Assembly: GCA_000824845.1 (NCBI GenBank)
Contig: CCNC01000094.1
Coordinates: 1 to 64,000, forward strand
Origin: Mesorhizobium sp. ORS 3359
GTDB lineage: Bacteria; Pseudomonadota; Alphaproteobacteria; Rhizobiales; Rhizobiaceae
Length of the DNA: 64,000 nt
Direction: 5' to 3'
In this document: positions 42,491-51,237 of the stretch, one piece after another
How positions within the stretch are numbered: position 1 is the stretch's first letter
How the letters are laid out: each line of letters starts with the position of its first letter
The notes under the pieces: model-generated
Database searches by the model: none
What the model was told of the DNA's origin: nothing
Seen by the model: the letters and a program-made list of their open reading frames with translations, nothing else
Translations under genes and position numbers: made by a program

Positions 42491-43342
42491 ATGGCGCAGG
42501 ACAGTCCTTTCATCGTCGACGCCGACTGGCTGGAGAAGCAGCTTGGCGAGCCCGGCCTCACCATCATCGACGCCTCCTGGTATCTGCCGGCGCAAAAGCG
42601 AGACGCCCGCACCGAATACGATGCCGCGCACATTCCCGGTGCGCGCTTCCTAGACCAGGATGCGGTTTCCGATCCGGATTCCAAATTGCCGCACACTTTG
42701 GCTTCGCCGCAGCACTTTGCCCAATATGTCGGCGCCATGGGCGTTACGGCTGATGACACCATCGTCATCTATGACGGGCCTGGCCTGTTCTCGGCGCCGC
42801 GCGCCTGGTGGATGTTCCGCGTCATGGGCGTTTTCCAGGTCTATATTCTGAACGGTGGCTTCGACCGCTGGAAGGCCGAGGGACGGCCCGTGACGTCCGA
42901 GCCGACCAAGATCGCGCCGAGCGTCTTCCATGCCGATTTCGATGCCGGCCGGGTTGTCGGCCTCGACGAGATGCGCAGGATCGTCGAGGGCCGCCAGAGC
43001 CAGATCGCCGATGCGCGCTCGGCCGGCCGTTTTGCCGGAACCGACCCGGAGCCGCGCCCTGGCGTCCGTTCGGGCCATATGCCGGGCGCGCATAATGTCC
43101 CGATTACGGCGCTTGCCGAGAATGGCGAGCTGCTGCCCAAGGACCGCTTGCGCAAGGTGATCGAGGATGCCGGCATCGATTTGTCGAAACCGGTCGTCAC
43201 CTCCTGCGGCTCGGGCATCACGGCGGCGGCGATCACGCTGGCGCTGGAGACGCTCGGCCATACCGACAACCGGCTTTACGACGGTTCGTGGACGGAATGG
43301 GGCGGTCTCAGCGACACGCCGGTGGCGACGGGAAAAGAGTGA
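42491..43342 (+). CDS. sseA: 3-mercaptopyruvate sulfurtransferase
   Basis: 283 aa with two rhodanese domains. The first (about 5-140) is inactive, and the second (about 160-280) carries the active-site Cys in TSCGSGITA, the loop type of mercaptopyruvate rather than thiosulfate sulfurtransferases. GARFLDQDAVSDPDSKLPHT is a family hallmark. It moves sulfur from 3-mercaptopyruvate to acceptors. It is 23 bases downstream of the tRNA-editing gene, and its stop overlaps the next gene by one base (TGATG). Confidence 0.94.
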   Translation: MAQDSPFIVDADWLEKQLGEPGLTIIDASWYLPAQKRDARTEYDAAHIPGARFLDQDAVSDPDSKLPHTLASPQHFAQYVGAMGVTADDTIVIYDGPGLFSAPRAWWMFRVMGVFQVYILNGGFDRWKAEGRPVTSEPTKIAPSVFHADFDAGRVVGLDEMRRIVEGRQSQIADARSAGRFAGTDPEPRPGVRSGHMPGAHNVPITALAENGELLPKDRLRKVIEDAGIDLSKPVVTSCGSGITAAAITLALETLGHTDNRLYDGSWTEWGGLSDTPVATGKE

Positions 43343-43905
43343 TGGAAAACGGCGCGCCGCAAGCTATCGATGTGACGGTCACGTTCCTGGAGATGCACGC
43401 CGCACCCACGGTTTCGCCGCCAATCCCCTACAACCGGCAGATCGCGCTGCTGAAGACCAAGGACATCCCGCTCCATTTCTACCGCTATTTGATAGATCGC
43501 GTCGGGCGCAGATGGCACTGGGTCAATGTGCTGAGAATGAGCGACGAGGAGCTTGCCGCCGGCCTGCACCGCGAGGACCGCGACGTCAGGGTGCTCTATC
43601 TCGATGGCGCTCCAGCCGGCTTCTTCGACCTAAAGCCGCATCTTCCGGACGAAGTGGAGCTCGCCTATTTCGGCATGATGGAACATGCGCATGGCCAGGG
43701 CATCGGCCGCTGGTTCCTTGGCGCGGCGATCTCGGCGGCCTGGGCATATGGGCCAAAGTTCGTGTCCGTGCAGACCTGCACGCTCGACCATCCGGCGGCA
43801 CTGCCGCTGTACCAGAAACTCGGCTTTACGCCTGTGGCGCAAAAAAAGGAAGTCGTGCACCCGCTGACCTTCGCCGAGCGTTCGGCCAGCGTCATGCGAG
43901 GCTAG
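43342..43905 (+). CDS. GNAT-family N-acetyltransferase
   Basis: 187 aa from the ATG at 43342, which overlaps the sseA stop. A start at 43288 inside sseA is unlikely. The acetyl-CoA loop is HGQGIGRWFLG (Q/R-x-x-G-x-G/A type), and the C-terminal NHPAAL-like DHPAALPLYQKLGFTPV follows. The substrate is unknown. It ends a cysK-alaX-sseA-GNAT operon. Confidence 0.88.
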   Translation: MENGAPQAIDVTVTFLEMHAAPTVSPPIPYNRQIALLKTKDIPLHFYRYLIDRVGRRWHWVNVLRMSDEELAAGLHREDRDVRVLYLDGAPAGFFDLKPHLPDEVELAYFGMMEHAHGQGIGRWFLGAAISAAWAYGPKFVSVQTCTLDHPAALPLYQKLGFTPVAQKKEVVHPLTFAERSASVMRG

Positions 43906-44049
43906 ACCCGTTTCACGCCGCAGCCGAGCCCAACCGGCGGACGCTTTTCCCGTATTGACATGGGCCTGAACATCCCGTTCATCGCCGCTTCAGACTGTCT
44001 TTGCCATTGTCCGGCCGCATTACGAGGCCGAGCTTGTAGGAGAAAAGAC

Positions 44050-44607
44050 ATGTTGACCCGACGTATGTTTGCCGTTGCCGCGATCGCGGCAATTGCCATG
44101 CCGAGCCTGGCATTCGCACAGGCGACCACGCCTTCGGCCGCGACCATCGAGCGGCAGCTCGAGGCCGCGCCCAGGAAGAAGCTGCGCTCCAATGAACGTG
44201 TCACCATTCGCGAGTTCAAGCGCCGGCCGGACCTGCGGCGCATGGCGCGTTCGATCGACATCCAGTCGATCAATTTCGAGTTCGGCTCGGCCGCCATCGC
44301 CCCCTCGCAATATGGCAAGGTCGAGATCATCGCCGACGCGCTCCATCGCATCCTGCGCCGCGACCGTGGCGCCCGCATCCTGATCGAGGGCCATACCGAC
44401 GCCGTCGGTTCCTTCGAATCGAACCAGATCCTGTCCGAGCGCCGGGCCGCCTCTCTGAAGCGGACCCTGGTAGGCGAGTTCGGCGTGCCCTCCTTCGCGC
44501 TGGAAACCGTAGGCTATGGCGAGGAATTCCTGCTCGTGCCGACCCAGCAGGAGAACTGGCGCAACCGCCGCGTGACGCTGCGCCGCTTCGACGATTTCGT
44601 GCGGTAA
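44050..44607 (+). CDS. OmpA-family outer membrane protein
   Basis: 185 aa from the ATG at 44050, with TAGGAGAAAA upstream. An N-terminal signal peptide (TRRMFAVAAIAAIAMPSLAFA) ends at about residue 23. The C-terminal OmpA domain (about 75-180) has INFEFGSAAIAPSQY, EGHTDAVGS and ERRAASLKRTL, the peptidoglycan-binding motifs. There is no beta-barrel, so it probably links periplasmic or outer-membrane components to the cell wall. Confidence 0.9.
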   Translation: MLTRRMFAVAAIAAIAMPSLAFAQATTPSAATIERQLEAAPRKKLRSNERVTIREFKRRPDLRRMARSIDIQSINFEFGSAAIAPSQYGKVEIIADALHRILRRDRGARILIEGHTDAVGSFESNQILSERRAASLKRTLVGEFGVPSFALETVGYGEEFLLVPTQQENWRNRRVTLRRFDDFVR

Positions 44608-44631
44608 CGCTCAGCCGAGAACGCCGATAGT

Positions 44632-44665
44632 CGAGGGCCCGGTTGTGCAAAGCAGCCGGGCTCTT
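44632..44665 (+). terminator. Probable terminator of the OmpA-family gene
   Basis: GAGGGCCCGG pairs with CCGGGCTC across a loop of about 14 nt, followed by TTC rather than a full T run. It is weaker than the other terminators here. Confidence 0.5.
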
Positions 44666-44684
44666 CATGTGCGCGCCGCTCAAG

Positions 44685-44783
44685 CAATTCCAGGAAAAGT
44701 GTGAGCGGTTTTCCGTCCGGAGTTGCGGAAAAACAAAGAGCTAGAGCGGTTCGCCGTTTCCGTGAACCGGTGAAACGCTCTCG
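44685..44783. repeat. Composite intergenic repeat before the DUF1203 gene
   Basis: Two modules sit side by side. The first is CAATTCC...GGAGTTG with AGCGGTTTTCC/GGAAAAAC inside. The second is GAGCGGTT...AACCGGTGAAACGCTC with CCGTTTCCG between. The first shares its CAATTCC core with the palindrome at 25231-25250. The layout resembles Rhizobiales mosaic elements. Confidence 0.6.
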
Positions 44784-44850
44784 TCAGGAATCGGGTGGGA
44801 GGCACTGCCGCCAAGGCGTAATTTCCGCACATCGACAGCGGAGATTTGCC

Positions 44851-45318
44851 ATGAGCATCCAGTTCAAAGCCTTGCTGACCGAAGCCGTGCGCGCCTTGCA
44901 GCGGGGAGGGCCCGATGCCTATGGCCTCACCCCGGAACATCGGATCTCCGACGGCGACGGCGTGCCATGCAGGCACTGCTTGAAGAACGTCGCCGCGGGC
45001 GACGGCTATCTGATCGTTGCCTACCGACCGTTCCCGGAACTGCAGCCCTATGCCGAAACCGGCCCAATCTTCCTGCACGCCGAGGAATGCGAACGCGCCG
45101 CCGACGGGGATGCGCTGCCGGAAATGCTGGCAAGCAGCGACTATATCGTCAGGGGCTATGGCAAGGACGATCGCATCGTCTATGGCAGCGGCGCGGTCAC
45201 GCCGACGGACGACATCGCAGCCCGCGCGACGACACTGCTTGAGCGCGACGACATCGCCTACATCCATGTCCGCTCGGCTCGGAACAATTGCTATCAATGC
45301 CGCATCGAGCGGGCCTGA
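44851..45318 (+). CDS. DUF1203-family protein
   Basis: 155 aa from the ATG at 44851, with GCGGAGATTT upstream. Upstream in-frame sequence lies in the repeat and is not coding. VPCRHCLKNVAAGDGYLIVA holds a CxxC pair, and YRPFPELQPYAETGPIFLHA is the family core. The second half has an RNNCYQCRIER end with another CxxC. No function is established; the cysteines suggest metal binding. Confidence 0.82.
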   Translation: MSIQFKALLTEAVRALQRGGPDAYGLTPEHRISDGDGVPCRHCLKNVAAGDGYLIVAYRPFPELQPYAETGPIFLHAEECERAADGDALPEMLASSDYIVRGYGKDDRIVYGSGAVTPTDDIAARATTLLERDDIAYIHVRSARNNCYQCRIERA

Positions 45319-45336
45319 TCCCAAACCGATAAGCCC

Positions 45337-45368
45337 AAAAAAAGAAGCCCGCCGATGGTCGGGCGGGC
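45337..45368 (-). terminator. Terminator-like hairpin on the minus strand
   Basis: On the minus strand GCCCGCCCGACCATCGGCGGGC is followed by TTCTTTTTTT. It lies 369 bp beyond the ald terminator, so it may end a separate minus-strand transcript or back up termination of ald. Confidence 0.6.
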
Positions 45369-45488
45369 CGTTGGAGGGTCTGACAGAAGCTGTCGGCGAG
45401 TGCTGTCAGGGCGGGATTGTCCGAACCCGGCAAGCAGCACAAACCGCCAGTAGCACTGCGTGTCTAGGCATCTTTCCCGCCGGGCGAA

Positions 45489-45504
45489 TGTGAAGCATTT
45501 CACA
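45489..45504. promoter_or_regulatory. CRP-type palindrome
   Basis: TGTGA-AGCATT-TCACA is an exact match to the enterobacterial CRP consensus TGTGA-N6-TCACA, with one more complementary pair inside it. CRP/FNR-family proteins in rhizobia often use other motifs, so the true binder is uncertain. Confidence 0.45.
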
Positions 45505-45539
45505 CAGGGACGCTAACGCCCGAAAGACAGGATCGAGGC

Positions 45540-45665
45540 CCGTCAGACTGTCGTATTCCCGTCGTACTCCATTGCTAAAAAGCAATGGTTGATGATCAGT
45601 CGACCGCGGATGGACCGGCGGCAGATCGCAACATCGAGGAAGCGGGGCTTTTGCTCCGCTTTTTT
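45540..45665 (+). ncRNA. Candidate small RNA with a terminator
   Basis: The 3' end is a clear intrinsic terminator: AGCGGGGC-TTTT-GCTCCGCT followed by T residues at 45641-45665. Just upstream is a perfect CCATTGCT-AAAA-AGCAATGG hairpin (45569-45588). It is too far (about 320 bp) from the DUF1203 stop to be a simple gene end. The 5' end is a guess; no promoter was identified. Confidence 0.35.
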
Positions 45666-45705
45666 GTTGCCCGGATTTCCATCGAGAGCCTTGCTTGCGC
45701 GCAAG

Positions 45706-45735
45706 AAAAAAGCCCGCCGGAATGACCCGGCGGGC
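45706..45735 (-). terminator. Terminator of ald (minus strand)
   Basis: On the minus strand GCCCGCCGG pairs with CCGGCGGGC (order reversed) around a short loop, with TTTTTT at the end. It lies 26 bases after the ald stop. Confidence 0.88.
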
Positions 45736-45760
45736 GACTGGACGAAGCTATGCGAGCCCG

Positions 45761-46876
45761 TCAGGCGGCAAGCACCGCCTTCGGCTCGACCATTTCGTAA
45801 CCGAGCGCCTCAGCGACGGCGCGGTTGGTGATCTTGCCCTTATGGACATTGAGGCCGTTGCGCAGGTGGTGGTCGTCGACCAGCGCCTTGAGGCCCTTGT
45901 CGGCGAGCTGCAGGCCATAGTGCAGCGTCGCGTTGTTGAGCGCGTGCGCCGAAGTGACCGGCACGGCGCCCGGCATGTTGGCGACGCAATAGTGGATCAC
46001 ACCGTCCACCTCATAGGTCGGCTCGGCATGCGTCGTGGCGTGCGAGGTCTCGAAGCAGCCGCCTTGGTCGATCGCGACGTCGACGAGCACCGAGCCCTTT
46101 TTCATGCCGGAAAGCATCTCGCGGGTGACGAGCTTGGGCGCCGCGGCGCCCGGGATCAGCACGGCGCCGATGACGACGTCGGCCGAGAAGCATTCCTCTT
46201 CCAGCGCCTCGACGGTCGAGTAGCGGGTATGGACGCGGCCGCCAAAAATGTCGTCGAGCTGGCGCAGGCGCGGGATCGAACGGTCGATGATGGTGACGTC
46301 GGCGCCGAGGCCGGCCGCCATCTTGGCCGCATGCAGGCCGACGACGCCGCCGCCGAGCACGGTGACCTTGCCTGGCAGCACGCCGGGCACGCCGCCAAGC
46401 AGCACGCCGCGGCCACCATTGGCCTTCTGCAGCGCTGTCGCGCCGGCCTGAATCGACAGGCGGCCGGCGACTTCCGACATCGGCGCGAGCAGCGGCAGGC
46501 CGCCGCGGTCGTCGGTCACGGTCTCATAGGCTATCGCGGTGACCCCCGAAGCGAGCAAACCCTTGGTCTGGTCTGGATCCGGAGCCAAGTGGAGATAGGT
46601 ATAGAGGATCTGGCCGTCGCGCAGTTGCACCCATTCATTGGGCTGCGGCTCCTTGACCTTGACGATCATGTCCGACTTGGCAAACACGTCGGCGGCCGTC
46701 TTGGCGATGGTCGCGCCGGCAGCGCGATAGGCGTTGTCGTCGGCGCCGATACCCGCGCCAGCACCTGTCTCGACCAGCACTTCGTGGCCATGCGCGACAT
46801 ATTCGCGAACCGAGCCGGGCGTCAGGCCGACGCGATATTCATGATTCTTGATTTCCTTGGGGCAGCCGACACGCAT
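45761..46876 (-). CDS. ald: Alanine dehydrogenase
   Basis: 371 aa, the usual length, from the ATG at 46876 with CAGGAGAAG upstream. It starts [20 protein letters not shown]. The NAD-binding glycines are in [15 protein letters not shown] (about residue 175), and the C-terminal [20 protein letters not shown] is diagnostic. It converts L-alanine to pyruvate and ammonium, or the reverse. A Lrp-type regulator is divergent and probably controls it. Confidence 0.97.
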   Translation of the reverse strand: MRVGCPKEIKNHEYRVGLTPGSVREYVAHGHEVLVETGAGAGIGADDNAYRAAGATIAKTAADVFAKSDMIVKVKEPQPNEWVQLRDGQILYTYLHLAPDPDQTKGLLASGVTAIAYETVTDDRGGLPLLAPMSEVAGRLSIQAGATALQKANGGRGVLLGGVPGVLPGKVTVLGGGVVGLHAAKMAAGLGADVTIIDRSIPRLRQLDDIFGGRVHTRYSTVEALEEECFSADVVIGAVLIPGAAAPKLVTREMLSGMKKGSVLVDVAIDQGGCFETSHATTHAEPTYEVDGVIHYCVANMPGAVPVTSAHALNNATLHYGLQLADKGLKALVDDHHLRNGLNVHKGKITNRAVAEALGYEMVEPKAVLAA

Positions 46877-47077
46877 TTTCTTCTCCTGTGCGCGCCCTTC
46901 AAAGGACGCTCTCCCTGTCACTCATGCATGCCATCGGCTCCAGACGCGGAGGCGACATGCAGTAACTGGAGTCAACCACGAATCGTTCCGTATGTGTTTG
47001 CGAATGCACTTGCGGCAAGGATCGCTCTTCGATAATCGTTGCGCAAAATAGCCGGAAATTCGCAGGAACCACGAAAA
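46877..47077. promoter_or_regulatory. ald-lrp divergent promoter region
   Basis: 201 bp between the divergent starts. It contains several TGCG/CGCA half-sites (for example around 47020-47065) that could form Lrp-type operators, plus a CATGCATG box at 46923-46930. No single site is clear enough to call. Confidence 0.35.
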
Positions 47078-47551
47078 ATGCCGCTCGACAGGATTGATAT
47101 CGCCATTCTGGAGACTTTGCAGAAGGATGGCCGGATACCTAATGCAGCGCTCGCCGAGAAGGTCGGCCTTTCGCAATCGGCCTGCTCGCGCAGGCTCGAC
47201 AACCTGGAGAAGTCCGGAACCATCCGCGGCTATCACGCGCGGCTTTCCAACAGCGCGCTCGGCCACCAGATGACGGCGATCGTGCACATATCGCTGTCGG
47301 GGCAATTCGAAAAGACGCTGTCGGATTTCGAGGCGGCGATCAAGCGTTGCCCGAACGTGCTCTCCTGCCATCTGATGTCGGGCGAATACGACTACATCCT
47401 GCGCATCGCGGCGAAGGATCTCGTCGACTATGAGCGCATCCACAAGGAGTGGCTGTCGGCCATGCCGCACGTAACCAAGATCAACTCGTCCTTCGCGCTG
47501 CGCGAAATCGTCGATCGCACGGCGGTCGGCTTGAGGCCGGAGATGGCTTAG
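47078..47551 (+). CDS. Lrp/AsnC-family transcriptional regulator
   Basis: 157 aa from the ATG at 47078 with GCAGGAACC upstream. The N-terminal HTH (about 4-55, LDRIDIAILETLQKDGRIPN and VGLSQSACSRRLDNLEKSG) is followed by an AsnC ligand-binding domain (about 65-150, CHLMSGEYDYILRIAAKD). It is divergent from ald, so it is most likely an alanine-responsive ald regulator. Its stop overlaps the convergent cyclo-ligase gene by three bases. Confidence 0.93.
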   Translation: MPLDRIDIAILETLQKDGRIPNAALAEKVGLSQSACSRRLDNLEKSGTIRGYHARLSNSALGHQMTAIVHISLSGQFEKTLSDFEAAIKRCPNVLSCHLMSGEYDYILRIAAKDLVDYERIHKEWLSAMPHVTKINSSFALREIVDRTAVGLRPEMA

Positions 47552-48204
47552 GCTATGGCCTCCGTCACCACAGTCGTCATCGGAATGTCGTGCAGCTGCG
47601 GGTAGATGGTCGCAATGCGCTGCAATTCATAGCCGACGCCGATCACCAGCGGCCTGAACGGCATCGCCGCCAGCGTGCGGTCGAAGAAGCCGCCGCCATA
47701 GCCCAGCCGATAGTTGCCGGGGTCGATGCCGACGATCGGCGAAATCACGACGTCGGGCAGCACCGGATCGCCTTCGGCCGGGATCGGAATGTTCCAGACG
47801 CCTTTTTCCAGCCGGTCGCCCGGCCTGTAGGCGCGAAACACCAACGGCTTACCCTTCTCGATGACAACAGGCAGCGCGGTGCGGCCGCCGCGCTCGTTGA
47901 CCGAAGCCATCCAGCCGCGCAGATCCGGCTCGCCGCGAAACGGCCAGTAGAGGCTGACCATCCGGCCGTCTATGTCGCCGATCAGCGCCTCGAGGCCGTC
48001 CGCGATACGTGCCGACATGGCGGCGCGCGCATCGGCTGAGACGGCGAGGCGGGCATTGATGAGTCGCTCGCGTTCGGCCTTGCGCCATCGCCTGATATCC
48101 GTCCAGTCGGACAGCGGCTCCCGGTATTCCGGATCGAGTTCATGCATGAAGCAGGGCGGTGATGCGTATTGGGCCGGCCCTTCGTCGTCGCGATTGTCAG
48201 CCAT
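47548..48204 (-). CDS. 5-formyltetrahydrofolate cyclo-ligase
   Basis: 218 aa. The nucleotide-binding GYGGGFFDRTLA is near residue 168, and VISPIVGIDPGNYRLGYGG precedes it. The enzyme turns 5-formyl-THF into 5,10-methenyl-THF with ATP. About 35 N-terminal residues (ADNRDDEGPAQYASPP) precede the usual family start, so the annotated start may be too early, but no better in-frame ATG with a ribosome binding site is evident. Confidence 0.88.
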   Translation of the reverse strand: MADNRDDEGPAQYASPPCFMHELDPEYREPLSDWTDIRRWRKAERERLINARLAVSADARAAMSARIADGLEALIGDIDGRMVSLYWPFRGEPDLRGWMASVNERGGRTALPVVIEKGKPLVFRAYRPGDRLEKGVWNIPIPAEGDPVLPDVVISPIVGIDPGNYRLGYGGGFFDRTLAAMPFRPLVIGVGYELQRIATIYPQLHDIPMTTVVTEAIA

Positions 48205-48375
48205 GATAGGTTCCTGTCGTGGTGTCTCACGCTATACCTGCGGCAGCACGCGCTAAATATGCATTCACGACGCCGCGCGACGACTCTGGGGCATGTTTCC
48301 AGCCGGCAAGATGTTGTTGCAGCGCACAAAATACCTACATTCCATGTGGTAGTTTTACGCCGCGAGGTGGATGAA

Positions 48376-49641
48376 ATGAGCGAAGCCAGGCATCATGTCG
48401 TTGTCGTCGGCGCCGGATTCGGCGGGCTCGAACTCACCCGCGCGCTGGCCGGTGCTGCGGTGCGCATCACCATGATCGACAAGCGCAATCACCATCTTTT
48501 CCAACCGCTGCTTTACCAGGTTGCGACGACGTCGCTGGCGACCTCCGAGGTGGCCTGGCCGATCCGTCATCTCTTACGCAGGCGCAAGGACGTCACGACG
48601 CTTCTCGGCACTGTCACCGGCGTCGACCGCGCCGGCAAGCGCGTGCTGCTCGAGGACGGCAGTTCGGTCCCTTACGACACGCTGGTGCTTGCCACCGGCG
48701 CGCGCCATGCCTATTTCGGCCATGATGAGTGGGAGCCCTTCGCGCCGGGCCTTAAGACGCTCGAGGATGCCACCACCATCCGGCGCCGCATCCTGCTCGC
48801 CTTCGAGCAGGCCGAACGCGAAACCGATCCCACCAGGCGCCAGGCTTTGCTGACATTTGTCATCGTCGGGGGCGGCCCGACGGGCGTCGAGCTCGCCGGC
48901 ACCATTGTCGAACTTGCGCACGACACGCTACGCGGCGAGTTCCGCAACATCGACACACGCCAGGCGCGCGTCGTGCTGATCGAGGCCGGCGACCGCATCC
49001 TGGCCAATTTCGCGCCGCAGCTTTCCGACTACGCCCGCAAGGCGCTGGAGCGGTTGGGCGTCACCGTCGAGCTCGGGCGCCCCGTCACTCGACTCGACGC
49101 CGAGGGCGTCGTGTTCGGCGACAAGCAGCTGCCGGCAAGGACGATCATCTGGGCAGCCGGCGTTGCCGCCTCGCCCGCGGCCGAATGGCTGGGCGCTTCC
49201 GCCGACCGGGCGGGCAGGGTGCTGGTCGAACCCGACCTCACCGTGCCGGGCAGCCCGGACATTTTCGTCATCGGCGACACCGCGCATGTGCTGCGACCGG
49301 ATGGAAAGCCTGTGCCGGGTGTGGCGCCCTCGGCCAAACAGGAGGGCAAGCATGTCGCCGCGACGATCAAGGCGCGGCTTGCCGGCGACACCGCCGCGCG
49401 GCCTTTCCAATACCGGCATGCCGGCGATCTGGCGACGATCGGCAAACGCGCCGCCGCGATCGATTTTGGCTGGATCAAGCTCACCGGCTGGCTCGCCTGG
49501 TGGCTGTGGGGCATCGCCCACATCTATTTCCTGATCGATTTTCGCAACCGCCTGGCCGTCTCGCTTAGCTGGCTATGGATTTATCTCACGGGCCAGCGCA
49601 GCGCCCGGCTGATCACGCAAGGCGACGACGACAAGAGCTGA
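48376..49641 (+). CDS. ndh: Type II NADH dehydrogenase (NDH-2)
   Basis: 421 aa from the ATG at 48376. The FAD glycines are in VVVVGAGFGGLE (residues about 8-19), the NADH glycines in FVIVGGGPTGVELAG (about 160), and DIFVIGDTAHV near residue 298. The C-terminal part (WLAWWLWGIAHIYFLIDFRN) is the amphipathic/membrane anchor. It passes electrons from NADH to quinone without pumping protons. Confidence 0.92.
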   Translation: MSEARHHVVVVGAGFGGLELTRALAGAAVRITMIDKRNHHLFQPLLYQVATTSLATSEVAWPIRHLLRRRKDVTTLLGTVTGVDRAGKRVLLEDGSSVPYDTLVLATGARHAYFGHDEWEPFAPGLKTLEDATTIRRRILLAFEQAERETDPTRRQALLTFVIVGGGPTGVELAGTIVELAHDTLRGEFRNIDTRQARVVLIEAGDRILANFAPQLSDYARKALERLGVTVELGRPVTRLDAEGVVFGDKQLPARTIIWAAGVAASPAAEWLGASADRAGRVLVEPDLTVPGSPDIFVIGDTAHVLRPDGKPVPGVAPSAKQEGKHVAATIKARLAGDTAARPFQYRHAGDLATIGKRAAAIDFGWIKLTGWLAWWLWGIAHIYFLIDFRNRLAVSLSWLWIYLTGQRSARLITQGDDDKS

Positions 49642-49772
49642 TTTCCTTGGCGCCGCTGTCGAGGGCTTGGTGACCGGTCCGGAGAAGCGGCCCGGCGCAA
49701 AAAGCCGTGAACTCGAAGGACCGCCGCCGCTTCCACTCTGGTTCTAGCCGTACGCATGCGCTAGTTTTAGCC

Positions 49773-49901
49773 ATGCGTTATGTAATCGTCATCGCAGCCA
49801 TTGCCTTCTTCCTGATCTGGGATGGCCTCTACAATCATGGTCACTATCTCGACGTGACCGTGCGGGAAATGTCGCGCATCGTGCGCCAAGTCACCGGATA
49901 G
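49773..49901 (+). CDS. Small membrane protein, 42 aa
   Basis: 42 aa from the ATG at 49773. Residues about 3-18 (YVIVIAAIAFFLIWDG) form one membrane helix, then a short basic tail. Upstream in-frame starts have no ribosome binding site. Its function is unknown. It stands alone between ndh and the Dabb gene. It is short, so the call rests on the clear helix and open frame. Confidence 0.55.
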   Translation: MRYVIVIAAIAFFLIWDGLYNHGHYLDVTVREMSRIVRQVTG

Positions 49902-50000
49902 GCCTTGCCGGTCGCACATCGTGGCGCGACATCGTTGCCGGTTGACGCTCAGGCGTCGCTCCCACAAAACACCGCTGAACCGACCACCATGGAGGCTGGC

Positions 50001-50291
50001 TTGATCCGGCACATCGTTTTCTTCAGCGTGCGGCGCAAGGAAGATGTCGAGGCTGTGCGCTCGGGCCTCCTGGCGCTGGGCAAGATTCCGCATTCGAAGC
50101 ATTTCGAAGTGACGCTCAACACCAAGGTCGATCTGTTCTCCAACGCGATCGACGTGGTCGTCTATGCTGAGTTCGAGGACGAGGCGGCGCTTGCCGCCTA
50201 TAAGGCGCATCCGATTTACGCCGATACGACCAGCAAGGTGAAGCCGCTGCGCGAACTGCGCTATTCGGCCGATGTCGTGGCCGCGGCCTGA
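50001..50291 (+). CDS. Dabb-family (stress-responsive A/B barrel) protein, TTG start
   Basis: 96 aa from a TTG with GGAGG six bases upstream. This gives the family-like start IRHIVFFSVRRKEDVEAVRS. An ATG at 49989 overlaps that ribosome binding site and would add four residues. The C-terminal half has VVVYAEFEDEAALAAYKAHP, typical of the dimeric alpha/beta barrel. The function is unknown; some relatives act in stress or polyketide chemistry. Confidence 0.8.
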   Translation: MIRHIVFFSVRRKEDVEAVRSGLLALGKIPHSKHFEVTLNTKVDLFSNAIDVVVYAEFEDEAALAAYKAHPIYADTTSKVKPLRELRYSADVVAAA

Positions 50292-50361
50292 ACCGGCGTA
50301 GCGCGCACTCTAGATCCGGCGCCCTTGAACCGCAGGTCGGAATGGGGCAAACCGCGCCGGC

Positions 50362-51237
50362 ATGACCAAAAAATCCGCTCATCCGCTCGACCATCTCGTT
50401 CTGCCGGCACAGAACCTCGATGCCGTCCGCTCGCGCCTGACGTCGCTCGGCTTTGTCGTCGCGCCCACGGGCATCCACCCCTTCGGCACCGAGAATGCCT
50501 GCGTGTTTTTCACCGATGGCACCTATCTGGAGCCGCTGGCGGTCGGAAATGAACAGACGGCGGACCTCGCCATAAGCGAAGGCAATGTCTTCGTCGCGCG
50601 CGACCGTCTCTACCGTCAAACCCTTGGCGAGGAAGGTTTTTCCGCTGTTGTCTTCGGAACGGCCAATGCCGATGCCGATCATAGACGCTATGTGGAGGCC
50701 GGTCTTTCGGCCGGCGGGATGCTGAGCTTCTCGCGCGCCTTTACCGACGCAAACGGCAAAAGCGACATGGCTTCCTTCAAGCTGGCATTCGTATCCGACA
50801 AGGAGGCCGATGAGGCCTTCCTCTTCGCCTGCCAGCGCATCAACGCGCCCAAGATCGATCGCACTGCGCTGCAGGCGCACGCCAATGGCGTGACGGGTAT
50901 TCTCGAAATCATCGCCGTCAGTGACAGGCCCGCAGCCCAGATCGGATTGATCGCGACCGCCGCCGAAGGGGATGCAGGCGATGGCGACACGGTGCGGCTG
51001 CCGAATGCGGTCCTCAGCGTTCTTTCGTGCGAAGACTATGGCTCGCGCTTTGGGCTGAAAGTCGCGCCATCGCCGAACCTGCGCTTTGCGGCCATCGTTT
51101 TCTCGGTCCGCAACATGGCCGCCGCCAAGCAGCTGCTTGCGGACAACGCAGTCCGACACAACATGAGCGGCAATGATATCGTCGTTCCGCCGGCGCCCGG
51201 GCAGGGCGCCGCCTTCATCTTCCGGGAGATCCCATGA
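50362..51237 (+). CDS. Glyoxalase-like VOC-family protein
   Basis: 291 aa with the PLDHLVLPAQNLDAVRSRL start of glyoxalase-like (VOC) proteins, and a second betaalphabetabetabeta repeat near residues 205-285. The metal-ligand His/Glu pattern is only partly recognisable. The substrate is unknown. It overlaps kdsA by 4 bases (ATGA), so both are translated together. Confidence 0.8.
   Translation: MTKKSAHPLDHLVLPAQNLDAVRSRLTSLGFVVAPTGIHPFGTENACVFFTDGTYLEPLAVGNEQTADLAISEGNVFVARDRLYRQTLGEEGFSAVVFGTANADADHRRYVEAGLSAGGMLSFSRAFTDANGKSDMASFKLAFVSDKEADEAFLFACQRINAPKIDRTALQAHANGVTGILEIIAVSDRPAAQIGLIATAAEGDAGDGDTVRLPNAVLSVLSCEDYGSRFGLKVAPSPNLRFAAIVFSVRNMAAAKQLLADNAVRHNMSGNDIVVPPAPGQGAAFIFREIP

Larger units (their letters stand above)
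45319..45760. other. 442-bp non-coding stretch with several terminators and hairpins
   Basis: Left to right it holds: a minus-strand terminator-like hairpin (45337-45368); a switch-like set of CTGACAG/CTGTCGG/CTGTCAG repeats (45380-45409); a CRP-type palindrome (45489-45504); a CCATTGCT hairpin (45569-45588); a plus-strand terminator (45641-45665); and the ald terminator (45706-45735). No convincing protein is encoded. The terminator pattern fits one or two small RNAs. Confidence 0.6.

Noticed and set aside
47039..47077. Longer Lrp-type regulator starting at 47039
   Set aside because: The extra 13 residues do not match the family start; 47078 has a ribosome binding site and the expected PLDRIDIAIL sequence.
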